NCBI GenBank assembly: GCA_943788055.1
Contig: CALSOU010000006.1
Coordinates: forward strand, 124,001 to 188,000
Source of the DNA: an uncultured Saprospiraceae bacterium
Lineage (GTDB): Bacteria > Bacteroidota > Bacteroidia > Chitinophagales > Saprospiraceae
Length of the DNA stretch: 64,000 bases
Direction: 5' to 3'
Part shown: positions 47,501-54,840 of the stretch, in pieces
Layout of the letters: the number at the start of each line of letters is the position of its first letter
Numbering within the stretch: the first letter of the stretch is position 1
Program-made: the position numbers and the translations under genes
Notes under the pieces: generated by a model
Databases searched by the model: none
What the model was told of the DNA's origin: nothing
The model's input: only the letters and a program-made list of their open reading frames with translations

Positions 47501-48999
47501 AAAATGGAGAAGTAGAAATATGGGCGAGTGATTTTAATTTGAATTCATTCGATAACTGTACTTCTGCAGAAGATTTAGTCTACTCCTTTTCTCCTGATAT
47601 TGATGATCAGATCAGAATTTTTGATTGTGATGATCTTGAGAATGGAATGAATGCCGTTATTTCAATCCAAATGCACGTGTGGGATGAGGGTGGTAATTAC
47701 GATTTCTGTACTGTTGTTTTAACAATAACAGACACGCAAGATTTCTGTCCAGATGTAGGGACATTTTCTGCTGATATCAGTGGTGAAGTTATGACAACCA
47801 AAAATCTCAATGCATTTCCAGAGGTCGAAATGTTGATCGAGGGAAATAGTATGGAAATGAAAAATACTATGAGCGACGAATCAGGAGAGTATACATTTAC
47901 AGATTTGAGTCTTTACGATAACTACACTATTAAACCTTACAAGAATGATGATGCATTGAATGGTATCACAACTCTGGATATCGTGCGTATTCAGAAACAT
48001 ATTTTGGGACTAAATACATTTACAGAGAAAGAAGAAATCATTGCTGCTGATGTCAACCACTCGGAGTCAATTAGTGGAGTTGACATTATTCAACTTAGAA
48101 AATTGATTCTGGGAGTTTATGCTGATGAGAAGTTGCCGCAAAATGACTCGTGGAGGTTCATGCCTACAGATTTTGAATGGAATCCAGTTTTTCCTTACGA
48201 ATTTCCTGAGCAAATGGTGGTTGATAATTTACTCGGGTCGTATGATGATGCCTCGTTTTATGGCATTAAAATCGGCGATGTAAACAGTTCTGCTAGTGTT
48301 AATGCACAAAGTACTGTGCAAACTAGATCGACACCAAGAAGGATGTATATGGATGAAGGTAGATTTGAGCAAGGTGACTGCATGTCAGTTCCTGTGTATG
48401 CTGATTTTTCACAGAATCTTGAAGGACTACAATTAGGAGTTAGGTTTGATGATGATATAATTGCAATTAAGTCAATAAGTAGCCCAATACTGGATATTCG
48501 AGCTGATCACTACAACTTAATGGATGGTGAAGTTTATATGTCTTGGGATAAAATTGGTGGACTTGATGTCCAAAAAGGTGAAGTTATTTTTGTAATTGAA
48601 ATAGAAGCTCAAGCTAGTGGCTCTTTATCTGCTGCTGGAGTTGAACTGATTGAAGAGTTTAATTCCGAGTTATTTGATAATCAGCTTGAAGTTGGATTCT
48701 TAGAGTTGTCAATAAGAAGCAATGATCCTATAATGAAGGCTACGCAATTGCTTCAGAATGAACCCAACCCATTTACTGAAGGGACTCAGGTAAGTTTTGA
48801 TATGGAGCATAATGACTTAGTGCATATCTACTTGTACGATGCACAGGGAAATATGTTAGTTCATGAAGTACAAAAGTATGACAAAGGATCACATGCAATT
48901 CAATTTACTAGAGATCAATTTAGAAGTACGGGTTTGTTCTACTTGACTATGGAGTCGAGCAATTGGTCCTCTACAATCAAACTAGTACGTATACAGTAA
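44566..48999 (+). CDS. Giant T9SS surface protein with DUF11, HYR-like and dockerin-type modules
   Basis: 1477 residues as drawn from the ATG overlapping the previous stop (TAATG). Internal ATGs at 44587, 44620 and 44623 are possible, and the signal peptide itself is LMVLMLVLLTQISYGQ. Next come a DUF11-type repeat domain (about 50-165: VPGDIASFTIEVHNQGT, IPEGLEF) and Cys-rich HYR/Ig-like modules up to about residue 1060 (DKSGNSNFCMVGVTVIDD, APTIICPADMTFSC). A carboxypeptidase-like linker carries ESGEYTFTDLS-type sequence (DESGEYTFTDLSLYDN). A dockerin-type pair follows (GITTLDIVRIQKHILG; AADVNHSESISGVDIIQL). A cohesin-like domain at about 1265-1380 has VPVYADFSQNLEGLQLGV. The type-A sorting domain has NEPNPFTEGTQVSF. 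It is intact, unlike its upstream paralogue. Confidence 0.82.
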   Translation: MTEYQKLMNNIQYFNSSQMMRKLNHLAAHFRQNLMVLMLVLLTQISYGQVAVDLALRIFPTESNPVVPGDIASFTIEVHNQGTIAAKNVKLVDYIPEGLEFVTTGNAGWSSIGDKAITTIQDVIEPGTYEAVVINLQLNGSATSKNISNYAEIALTQDINGVDTSNDDIDSTPDTDNTNDNGAQAFSSNDDYLQGNGILDEDDHDVALLIICTQNVCNDYVNISLNAACDIEILADMIVENPAYPNGAYTVILEDENGNILPSNMVNGSHVGQTFQVTAFIEGCEPNSCWGFATIEDKLAIELTCSVDTVDCGMSEPLSVGLPIPQNATYIQIGDLFIVDGVNGCSDIELSYEDEQEMLPCQTGSPYVVKINRVWTAIDGVGNEVSCISQIYVRKGYLSDITPPPNYDNLDTPALMCGEYPQLSNGNPDPLFTGFPEGLACPNIIAVYEDTELDANPSCTGSFDVLREWTIIDWCTGDDTTFTQLIKIMDIVAPTCNAPLPFSGSSYADLCMGSVDVVAPFLSDNCSSVSYEIAYKPFVDFDDNFDNLLTDNIINSNGDFSIEHLDVGRYRIAYFAEDACGNTSQCLGEFSVEDTQDPTPVCIVSTSVTLDAFGSATLEADFFDAGSFDNCEIDKIQVARMTDDCNDGGDQFKTSVNFCCVDAGQEVMIRFRVTDKSGNSNFCMVGVTVIDDIAPTIICPADMTFSCTEYEGFYGQIPDSIAGQAIAFGNCDPELTYYDTQVFNNCGVGIIVRLWSAVDPAGNETTCKQYFEIESDFQFDVNMIEWPSDTLVNQCLNDFIDPDITGVPLMPTTSCSDFDIDYVDDIKLNNGAGCGIIERIFTITDLCAIDPFNNTFSYVQEIEIFEFEDPEFFCADITVSADNDTCEGSVDYTAIASDNCTAEEDIKYSFTVDYFDDGTIDESNQGNNLNGVYPTGIHKAVFRAEDECGNDETCTVFFTVQDEKQPTPLCLPISVSLDENGEVEIWASDFNLNSFDNCTSAEDLVYSFSPDIDDQIRIFDCDDLENGMNAVISIQMHVWDEGGNYDFCTVVLTITDTQDFCPDVGTFSADISGEVMTTKNLNAFPEVEMLIEGNSMEMKNTMSDESGEYTFTDLSLYDNYTIKPYKNDDALNGITTLDIVRIQKHILGLNTFTEKEEIIAADVNHSESISGVDIIQLRKLILGVYADEKLPQNDSWRFMPTDFEWNPVFPYEFPEQMVVDNLLGSYDDASFYGIKIGDVNSSASVNAQSTVQTRSTPRRMYMDEGRFEQGDCMSVPVYADFSQNLEGLQLGVRFDDDIIAIKSISSPILDIRADHYNLMDGEVYMSWDKIGGLDVQKGEVIFVIEIEAQASGSLSAAGVELIEEFNSELFDNQLEVGFLELSIRSNDPIMKATQLLQNEPNPFTEGTQVSFDMEHNDLVHIYLYDAQGNMLVHEVQKYDKGSHAIQFTRDQFRSTGLFYLTMESSNWSSTIKLVRIQ

Positions 49000-49335
49000 C
49001 TGATAGAAAAGAAAACCTTAAGGTAACAGAAAACATCTGTTGGCTGTTGGAAAGAAAAGTTTTGGTAAGGCATGATCAGCGTCGAGTTGGTTGTGCCTTT
49101 TTCGTTTTTCTTTGATTTTTAATGCAGAGTCCTATTCGTATTGCAGTTAATTGCCATTGTCGTCTTGACAGATATAAAATTTGGTCTTTTTGCCAACTGT
49201 GGTTTTGTGGAAGCTACCTGTTTGTCAGTTGTGTGCGATAATGACTTTTTACCTCGAACTGCCAACATACTAAACAAGCCTCCTTATAACAAGACGCTTC
49301 ACTAATGGCTATGGGATATCTAGGTAAATAGCAAA
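49000..49335. other. Intergenic stretch after the giant gene pair
   Basis: Contains a weak terminator-like arrangement: AAGGCA (49067-49072) and TGCCTT (49094-49099) with a 21-base loop followed by TTTTCGTTTTTC. Otherwise nothing recognisable. Confidence 0.4.
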
Positions 49336-49365
49336 AAAAAGCTGCTTCAAGAGGAACAGCTTTTT
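49336..49365. terminator. Bidirectional hairpin terminator
   Basis: AAAAAGCTG (49336-49344) pairs with CAGCTTTTT (49357-49365). A/T flanks on both sides suit the minus-strand DUF2853 gene ending at 49380 and also any plus-strand readthrough. Confidence 0.7.
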
Positions 49366-49379
49366 CTCTTTAGCAATTT

Positions 49380-49715
49380 CTAGAGTGATTTCACTCCATA
49401 ATGATGCATCAACAATGCATACACTACTGCACGCTTTTTGTTTCGTACACTCATGCCATATTTTTCACCAACTGACTTTATTGCAGCATCAATGTCAGCA
49501 TTAGAATCTGGTACTGCTAATTTCCTCTTAACAAAGTTCTCACGAATTCTTGCCAACTCATCCTTATCGCTGTAAGCGACAAGAGATGCATCTTTATTGA
49601 ACAAATTCGGCCCTAGATATTTTGCTGCAGCTTCAACTGTAGCGTTTGTTATTTTGCTATTAATTCCTTTAGCTGTTTCAACTAAACCAGGAATAGCATC
49701 ATCAATTTTACCCAT
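49380..49715 (-). CDS. DUF2853 family small protein
   Basis: 111 residues, soluble and mostly helical. The family pattern is visible: an N-terminal MGKIDDAIPGLVETAKG, then a helical tail with YSDKDELARIRENFVKRKLA, the invariant IKSVGEKYGMSVRNKKRAVVYALL, and a closing HHYGVKSL. DUF2853 members are found across Bacteroidota and some Proteobacteria and have no established function. The conserved basic block SVRNKKRAV could contact nucleic acid, but that is a guess. The gene is transcribed alone, with a strong terminator 15 bp past its stop. Confidence 0.85.
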   Translation of the reverse strand: MGKIDDAIPGLVETAKGINSKITNATVEAAAKYLGPNLFNKDASLVAYSDKDELARIRENFVKRKLAVPDSNADIDAAIKSVGEKYGMSVRNKKRAVVYALLMHHYGVKSL

Positions 49716-49784
49716 GGAAATACTATTTTAAGATTATTAATATTGTAAATATTAAGCTAATAATGAATCTGGAACATATACATC

Positions 49785-50306
49785 TTAATTCTTATTTGTT
49801 TTAACATTATTGCCCCGAATCCCCAACTCTACGACTTCAAGATCTTTTATCAGGCCCTCTCCAACGGAAAAGCGAAGCATTGTCCTCACTTTGTGAAATC
49901 CGTGATGACCAATAGCTCCTGGATTCATGTGTAAGAAATTATATTCCTTGTCAAACATTACTTTGCAAATATGAGAGTGACCGCAGATAAAGAGTTTTGG
50001 AGGATCTGCTTCAAATATCATCCTAATTCTCTTATTGTATTTTCCCGGATACCCACCAATATGAGTCATTAACACATCTAACCCTTCAAAGTTAAATCTG
50101 TGATTAAGAGGATATTCTTGTTTTATGCTACCGTGATCTATATTGCCATACACTGCTTTAACAGGTTTAATTGATTCAAGGGTATGAATTACTTCTTCGT
50201 TTCCAATATCACCTGCATGCCAAACCTCATCACAATCTTGGAGATGTGCAATAATAGAGTCATCAAGATGACTATGACTATCTGAGATCAATGCTATCCT
50301 TTTCAT
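49785..50306 (-). CDS. YfcE/MJ0936-type metallophosphoesterase
   Basis: A 173-residue single-domain phosphoesterase. The metal ligands are all visible: ISDSHSHLD (D-x-H), VWHAGDIGNEE (GD), VYGNIDHG (GN-D/H), TH in LMTHIGGYPG, and ICGHSHICKV (GHSH). PGAIGHHG closes the active site. Related enzymes hydrolyse phosphodiesters such as model substrates or cyclic nucleotides; the physiological substrate is unknown. The ATG overlaps the stop of the upstream PLP enzyme by 4 bp (ATGA at 50303-50306), so the two genes are likely translationally coupled. Confidence 0.92.
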   Translation of the reverse strand: MKRIALISDSHSHLDDSIIAHLQDCDEVWHAGDIGNEEVIHTLESIKPVKAVYGNIDHGSIKQEYPLNHRFNFEGLDVLMTHIGGYPGKYNKRIRMIFEADPPKLFICGHSHICKVMFDKEYNFLHMNPGAIGHHGFHKVRTMLRFSVGEGLIKDLEVVELGIRGNNVKTNKN

Positions 50307-51493
50307 TTTGACTTTTCGATCGCTTTTTCAATATCCAAAAAAATATCCTCGATATGTTCTATCCCAACGGACATTCTGATTAGACCATCAGTAATCCCAT
50401 TTTCATATCTTACATTTCTCTCAATATTTCGATGTGACATACTCGCTGGATGCAGTATTAGTGTGTCTACATCACCAAGAGTAGGTGCAAGGCTGCTCAT
50501 TTGAATTGCATTCATAAATCGAATTGCCCTTTCGATACCACCTTTCAATTCAAAGCTCAGCATGCCCCCTCCAGCTTGCATCTGCTTACTTGCAATTTCG
50601 TAATCTCTATGTGAGGGTAGGAATGGGTAGTTTACAACCGCTATTTCTTCATGCTTGAAGAGTCTGCATGCAATTTCTAGTGCATTTGAAGAATGAGCAT
50701 CCATTCTTAGTGCTAAAGTCTTCATGCCAGAATTTACTAACCATGCATCAAAGGGGTTGCAATTAGTACCAATTAGTTTCATGGCATCGAGTAGCGTTTG
50801 ATAGTAATCACGATTTTTACCAATTACAACTCCTGCTATCGAGTTTCCATGTCCGTTTATGTACTTTGTGGTTGAGTGAATAATGAAATCGATCCCAAAG
50901 TTAAATGGACGTTGCAAGTATGGAGTTGGAAATGTATTGTCAATTACTGATAGAATATCGTTCTTTTGACACAAGTCACTTATATACTGAAGATCAACGC
51001 ATGCAAGGGAAGGGTTGGCTGGAGACTCACAATAAATAAGCTTTATAGATTTATCGTTTTTGACACGTGTTTCAATTAGATCCTTTGAAGCAAAATCTAT
51101 GAACTCAATTTTAACACCTAGTTTTGTGATAAATTTTCGTAGCAGTTCAGTTGTTCCACCGTAAAGATTTGCTTGTGTAAGTATGGTGTCCCCTTGTTTG
51201 AGCAATGCGAAAAGCAAGGTTGAAATAGCAGACATGCCGGAGCTGACCATGATGCCAAAACCTTCCTCCTCGATATCATAGCACTCCAGTTGGGCAATTT
51301 TCTCGGCAACCGTTTCTATCGTTGGATTTCCATATCTTCCATAAACATGACCTTCTTCATTTCCTTCGAAAATATTTATTCCCTGGTCAATATGTTCAAA
51401 ATTAAATGAGCTTGTTGCGAATATCGGTAGATTATGAGGTTTAGTAGTTGGGGAAAATTTACCTTCTTGTACAAGGATGCTTTTAATGTTCAT
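50303..51493 (-). CDS. Cys/Met-metabolism PLP-dependent enzyme (methionine gamma-lyase or cystathionine synthase-like)
   Basis: 396 residues of the trans-sulfuration family of fold-type I PLP enzymes. YGRYGNPTIETV contacts the phosphate of the neighbouring subunit, SSGMSAISTLLFAL is the PLP-binding glycine loop, VIDNTFPTPYLQRP holds the Asp that pairs with the pyridine nitrogen, and the Schiff-base Lys is in HSTTKYINGHGN. DVDTLILHPASMSHR and GLIRMSVGIEHIEDI close the active site. Members split methionine, homocysteine or cystathionine or build them from O-acylhomoserine. GNSIAGVVIG after the Lys and the overall pattern lean toward a lyase, but specificity is not certain. It is the first gene of a two-gene unit with the phosphoesterase. 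Confidence 0.9.
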   Translation of the reverse strand: MNIKSILVQEGKFSPTTKPHNLPIFATSSFNFEHIDQGINIFEGNEEGHVYGRYGNPTIETVAEKIAQLECYDIEEEGFGIMVSSGMSAISTLLFALLKQGDTILTQANLYGGTTELLRKFITKLGVKIEFIDFASKDLIETRVKNDKSIKLIYCESPANPSLACVDLQYISDLCQKNDILSVIDNTFPTPYLQRPFNFGIDFIIHSTTKYINGHGNSIAGVVIGKNRDYYQTLLDAMKLIGTNCNPFDAWLVNSGMKTLALRMDAHSSNALEIACRLFKHEEIAVVNYPFLPSHRDYEIASKQMQAGGGMLSFELKGGIERAIRFMNAIQMSSLAPTLGDVDTLILHPASMSHRNIERNVRYENGITDGLIRMSVGIEHIEDIFLDIEKAIEKSK

Positions 51494-51573
51494 AGTATCT
51501 TATTTAGTGCTCACAAATCAACATAATATATTGGAAAATACCCTTCTTTCTTTTAATAAAAATGACAATGTGA

Positions 51574-51602
51574 TTTGGTTTAACTTAAACTACATATTTT
51601 TG
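51574..51602 (+). promoter_or_regulatory. Well-formed Bacteroidota promoter (TTTG-N17-TATTTTTG)
   Basis: TTTG at 51574-51577 and TATTTTTG at 51595-51602 match both the -33 and -7 consensus elements with a 17-bp spacer. This is the best promoter seen in the window. It would start the RluD-DUF1415-reductase-nth transcript near 51608. Confidence 0.65.
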
Positions 51603-51665
51603 CAAAAATTAAGGCTTATCTTTTCCTAGATAGATTGAGAAGAGTCATGAAAGAAAGATTAGAAA

Positions 51666-52694
51666 GTGAAAGAAATAGAAAAAAGGAAGATTCTCGTTGA
51701 TCCTGGACAAGGTCCGATTAGAGTGGATAAGTACTTAATGGATAAACTATCGGACTTATCCCGTTCCAAAGTTCAAAAGGCTATAAAGAAAGGTGCTGTT
51801 GTTGTAAATGATAAGACGGTAAAGCCAAATCACATCCTGAAGCCTTCGGATATTATACTCTACGAAGCGCTTGTCAGTGAATACGATGGCAAAATAATCC
51901 CTGAGGATATCGACCTAAATATCGTTTATGAGGATGAATCTGTATTGATAATCAATAAGCAGGCAGATTTTGTTGTTCATCCAGGACATGGCAATTATAC
52001 AGGAACACTTGTAAATGCAATAGCACATTATCTCGGTACTGATATTCCTACCATGAGCGGTAACAATGCAGATCGAATTGGTCTCGTTCATCGTATCGAT
52101 AAGGACACGACAGGATTGATGGTAATTGCAAAAACGGATTATGCCATGACTTTTCTAGCTGATCAATTTTCTGCACATACGATAGAGCGTAAGTATGTGG
52201 CATTGGTTTGGGGTCAGCCAGAGCCCCTAGAAGGCACGATTGAGGGTAATGTTGGCAGAAACCCAGTAAATAGGATTCAGCAAATCGTATTTCCTGACGG
52301 AGATCAAGGCAAACATGCGGTAACGCACTATAAGACCATAAAACCCATGTATTATGTATCCTTAGTAGAGTGTCAACTTGAAACGGGAAGAACGCATCAA
52401 ATTAGAGTCCACATGAAGTATAAAGGACATCCTTTGTTTAACGACGTACGCTACGGAGGGGATAAGATTTTGAAAGGGACAGTATTTTCAAAGTATAAGC
52501 AGTTTGTGCATAATTGTTTCAAATTGTTTCCGCGTCAGGCACTACATGCGAAATCTTTAGGGTTTGTTCATCCTGAAACAAAAGAGTTTATGCTATTTGA
52601 ATCAGATTTGCCCGAAGATTTCCAGCAATTAGTAGATAAATGGAATTCATATTTAGACGGTCGAAAAAAGGTATTGGATGAGGACCAAGACTGA
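51666..52694 (+). CDS. RluD-family 23S rRNA/tRNA pseudouridine synthase
   Basis: 342 residues. An S4 RNA-binding domain (about 15-75: IRVDKYLMDKLSDLSRSKVQ, then IKKGAVVVNDKTVKPNHIL) is followed by the RluA/RluD catalytic domain. VINKQADFVVHPGHGNYTG comes first, then the catalytic Asp in GLVHRIDKDTTGLMVIAKT and the later LETGRTHQIRVHMKYKGHPL. It converts specific uridines to pseudouridine, probably in helix 69 of 23S rRNA if it is a true RluD; closely related enzymes modify other sites. The start is GTG at 51666, since the upstream frame is closed by TAG at 51660-51662. An ATG at 51647 opens a 17-codon frame in another phase. The gene heads a four-gene unit with overlapping ends. Confidence 0.92.
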   Translation: MKEIEKRKILVDPGQGPIRVDKYLMDKLSDLSRSKVQKAIKKGAVVVNDKTVKPNHILKPSDIILYEALVSEYDGKIIPEDIDLNIVYEDESVLIINKQADFVVHPGHGNYTGTLVNAIAHYLGTDIPTMSGNNADRIGLVHRIDKDTTGLMVIAKTDYAMTFLADQFSAHTIERKYVALVWGQPEPLEGTIEGNVGRNPVNRIQQIVFPDGDQGKHAVTHYKTIKPMYYVSLVECQLETGRTHQIRVHMKYKGHPLFNDVRYGGDKILKGTVFSKYKQFVHNCFKLFPRQALHAKSLGFVHPETKEFMLFESDLPEDFQQLVDKWNSYLDGRKKVLDEDQD

Positions 52695-53193
52695 TGTTAC
52701 AAAAAAATGGATAGAAAACTACATTTTCGAATTAAGCTTGTGTCCATTTTCACATGTTTCATATGATAATAATACCTTAGAATATATTGAAGTAGATTCT
52801 TTAGATGAACAGTTTATAAAGACAGTTTTTTCTCGTTTTCTTAAGGTAGAAGCAAGCATGCAGCACTCGATGCTTCTTATTTTTGGCAATGAGTTGACAT
52901 GGGATGAGATTCTTGATGTTGAAGGTCTTCTAGAACTTTTCTTAACTAGTGAGCAAGCCGAGCTCATCAAATTTGTAATATTTCATCCAGATTATGAACA
53001 CGGTGAAACTGAGAATGAGTTGTTACATTACACAAATAAATCACCATTACCAGTAATTCAACTTCTACATTTAGATGCAGTAAATCAGTCTGTGCCAAGC
53101 TCATTAGTAGAAAAAATACTCTTAGACAACGAAAAAAACTTATCGTCAAGATCTGTAACAGAACTAAATAGATTACTAGATGGATATAAATAG
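52678..53193 (+). CDS. DUF1415 family protein
   Basis: 171 residues. The signature W-x-x-x-x-I-x-x-L-x-L-C-P-F near the N-terminus (KKWIENYIFELSLCPFSH) and the later FHPDYEHGETENELLHYTNK and SPLPVIQLLH match DUF1415, in which CPF, HP and the T-N-K/R-S-P run are invariant. The conserved Cys and His hint at metal or redox chemistry, but function is unknown. It overlaps the RluD-type gene by 17 bp upstream and the acyl-CoA reductase gene by 14 bp downstream. All four genes are thus translationally linked. Confidence 0.78.
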   Translation: MRTKTDVTKKWIENYIFELSLCPFSHVSYDNNTLEYIEVDSLDEQFIKTVFSRFLKVEASMQHSMLLIFGNELTWDEILDVEGLLELFLTSEQAELIKFVIFHPDYEHGETENELLHYTNKSPLPVIQLLHLDAVNQSVPSSLVEKILLDNEKNLSSRSVTELNRLLDGYK

Positions 53194-54193
53194 GAGAGTT
53201 GAAGCTTTTAGTGAATTAGGAAGCAAACTAAAGGAAGCAGAGTTAAAGGATGTCGTTGATAAGGCAGTAATACATAATTCATGGTATACTGAACAAAGCG
53301 TTGTATTTGCACTTAACTCCGTGATTGAAGAAATGCTTGATTTGTCAAAACTCAATGAGTGGGTTTCGAAATATTCGATTCCAGACCAAAAAGAAAATAA
53401 AATAGTTGCATTGATTCTTGCTGGAAATATTCCTGCAGTCGGGTTTCACGATGTGCTATCAGTTTTAATTTTTGGGCATCAAGCCCAAATTAAACTTAGT
53501 TCGAAAGATGCAGTCGTAATACCCTTTATTCTAGATAATTTGTTGGAAATTGAACCGAGATTTCAAGAACAAATTGAATTCGTTGATCGCGTGCATGGCT
53601 TTGATGCAATTATTGCCACTGGAAGTGACAACACTGGATCTTATTTCGAGCATTACTTCAAAAAATACCCTCACATAATTCGGAAAAATCGTAAAAGTAT
53701 TGGAATAATTGATTCTTCGACTTCAGATAACGATATAAGAGCAATGGGAGAAGATATATTTAAGTTTTTTGGTTTAGGGTGTCGTAACATATCTAAATTG
53801 TACGTTCAAAATACTGTAGATCTTACTAGAGTTATGGAAATATGGCACGAACAAAAGGAGATAATCCTTCATAATAAGTACAAGAACAACTACGATTATA
53901 ACTATACTGTTTTTCTCTTGAATAAAGAGAATTTTCTTATGAATGGAGCACTTTTGTTACGTGAAAATCAATCACTTCATTCAAGAATAGCATGTGTACA
54001 CTATGAAACTTTTAATGAAATAGAAGATTTAAATATTAAAATTGATTCAGAGAGAGAGTCACTGCAATGTATCGTATATCAGAATACGGCTAAAATACCA
54101 GAGTCTATTCTTCCGGGAACAACTCAGAAACCACAGTTGTGGCAATATGCGGATAATGTCGATATTTTTCAATTCTTAGTCAGCATTACATGA
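53180..54193 (+). CDS. Acyl-CoA reductase (LuxC-like fold)
   Basis: A 337-residue protein of the LuxC acyl-CoA reductase family, related to aldehyde dehydrogenases. The nucleotide-binding region shows VALILAGNIPAVGFHDVLSV, which includes the family GNIP motif, and IATGSDNTGSYFEHYF. The catalytic Cys lies in FKFFGLGCRNISKLYV. The fold would reduce a fatty acyl-CoA to an aldehyde with NADPH. The length is shorter than luminescence LuxC (about 480). No luxD or luxE partner is present, so a role in wax, ether-lipid or flexirubin/aryl-polyene-like synthesis is possible but not shown. It is nested between DUF1415 and nth with overlapping ends. Confidence 0.82.
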   Translation: MDINRRVEAFSELGSKLKEAELKDVVDKAVIHNSWYTEQSVVFALNSVIEEMLDLSKLNEWVSKYSIPDQKENKIVALILAGNIPAVGFHDVLSVLIFGHQAQIKLSSKDAVVIPFILDNLLEIEPRFQEQIEFVDRVHGFDAIIATGSDNTGSYFEHYFKKYPHIIRKNRKSIGIIDSSTSDNDIRAMGEDIFKFFGLGCRNISKLYVQNTVDLTRVMEIWHEQKEIILHNKYKNNYDYNYTVFLLNKENFLMNGALLLRENQSLHSRIACVHYETFNEIEDLNIKIDSERESLQCIVYQNTAKIPESILPGTTQKPQLWQYADNVDIFQFLVSIT

Positions 54194-54840
54194 AACAGAA
54201 GGAAAAGGCCGCTATCATAAGCCAAAGATTAGAAGCTCTGTACCCAGAAACACCCGTGCCACTTGATCATCAAGATTCATTTACCTTATTGATAGCAGTG
54301 TTACTGTCAGCTCAATGTACGGATGCTAGAGTAAATCAAGTAACTCCGTATCTATTTGCGAAAGCCGACACTCCTAAAAAGATGTTGAGTCTGGAAGTAG
54401 AAGAGATTAGAAATATCATCAAGCCATGTGGATTATCACCCACAAAGTCCAAAGCTATTTATAAGCTGTCAGAAATACTTTTAGCAAAATATGATGGCGA
54501 GGTGCCTGATAAGATGGAATTACTTGAAGAATTGCCTGGTGTTGGGCACAAAACTGCTTCAGTAGTCGTCTCTCAAGCTTTTGGACAACCAGCATTTCCA
54601 GTTGATACACACATTCATCGACTAGCTTATCGATGGAAATTAAGTACTGGTAAAAATGTGCAGAAGACGGAGACTGATTTAAAAAAGCTTTTTCCTAAAG
54701 AGTCCTGGAATAAATTACATTTACAAATAATATTTTTTGGCAGAGAATATTGCCCAGCTAGAGGACATAACCCTTATGATTGTCCGATTTGTAAAGACTT
54801 TGGAAGAGCTCTACTTTTTAAGCAATTCGATAAAAAATAG
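54190..54840 (+). CDS. nth: Endonuclease III
   Basis: 216 residues. A bifunctional DNA glycosylase/AP lyase that removes oxidised pyrimidines. The helix-hairpin-helix is LEELPGVGHKTASVVVSQAF, with the catalytic Lys in HKTA, and the catalytic Asp is in FPVDTHIHRLAYR. LLSAQCTDARVNQVTP is the family N-terminal motif. The C-terminal cluster loop reads CPARGHNPYDCPICKDFG: only three Cys are visible and the spacing is Cx9Cx2C rather than the usual Cx6Cx2Cx5C. This suggests a variant or absent [4Fe-4S] cluster. The ATG overlaps the reductase stop by 4 bp. The 3' end overlaps convergent tilS by 30 bp. Confidence 0.94.
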   Translation: MKQKEKAAIISQRLEALYPETPVPLDHQDSFTLLIAVLLSAQCTDARVNQVTPYLFAKADTPKKMLSLEVEEIRNIIKPCGLSPTKSKAIYKLSEILLAKYDGEVPDKMELLEELPGVGHKTASVVVSQAFGQPAFPVDTHIHRLAYRWKLSTGKNVQKTETDLKKLFPKESWNKLHLQIIFFGREYCPARGHNPYDCPICKDFGRALLFKQFDKK

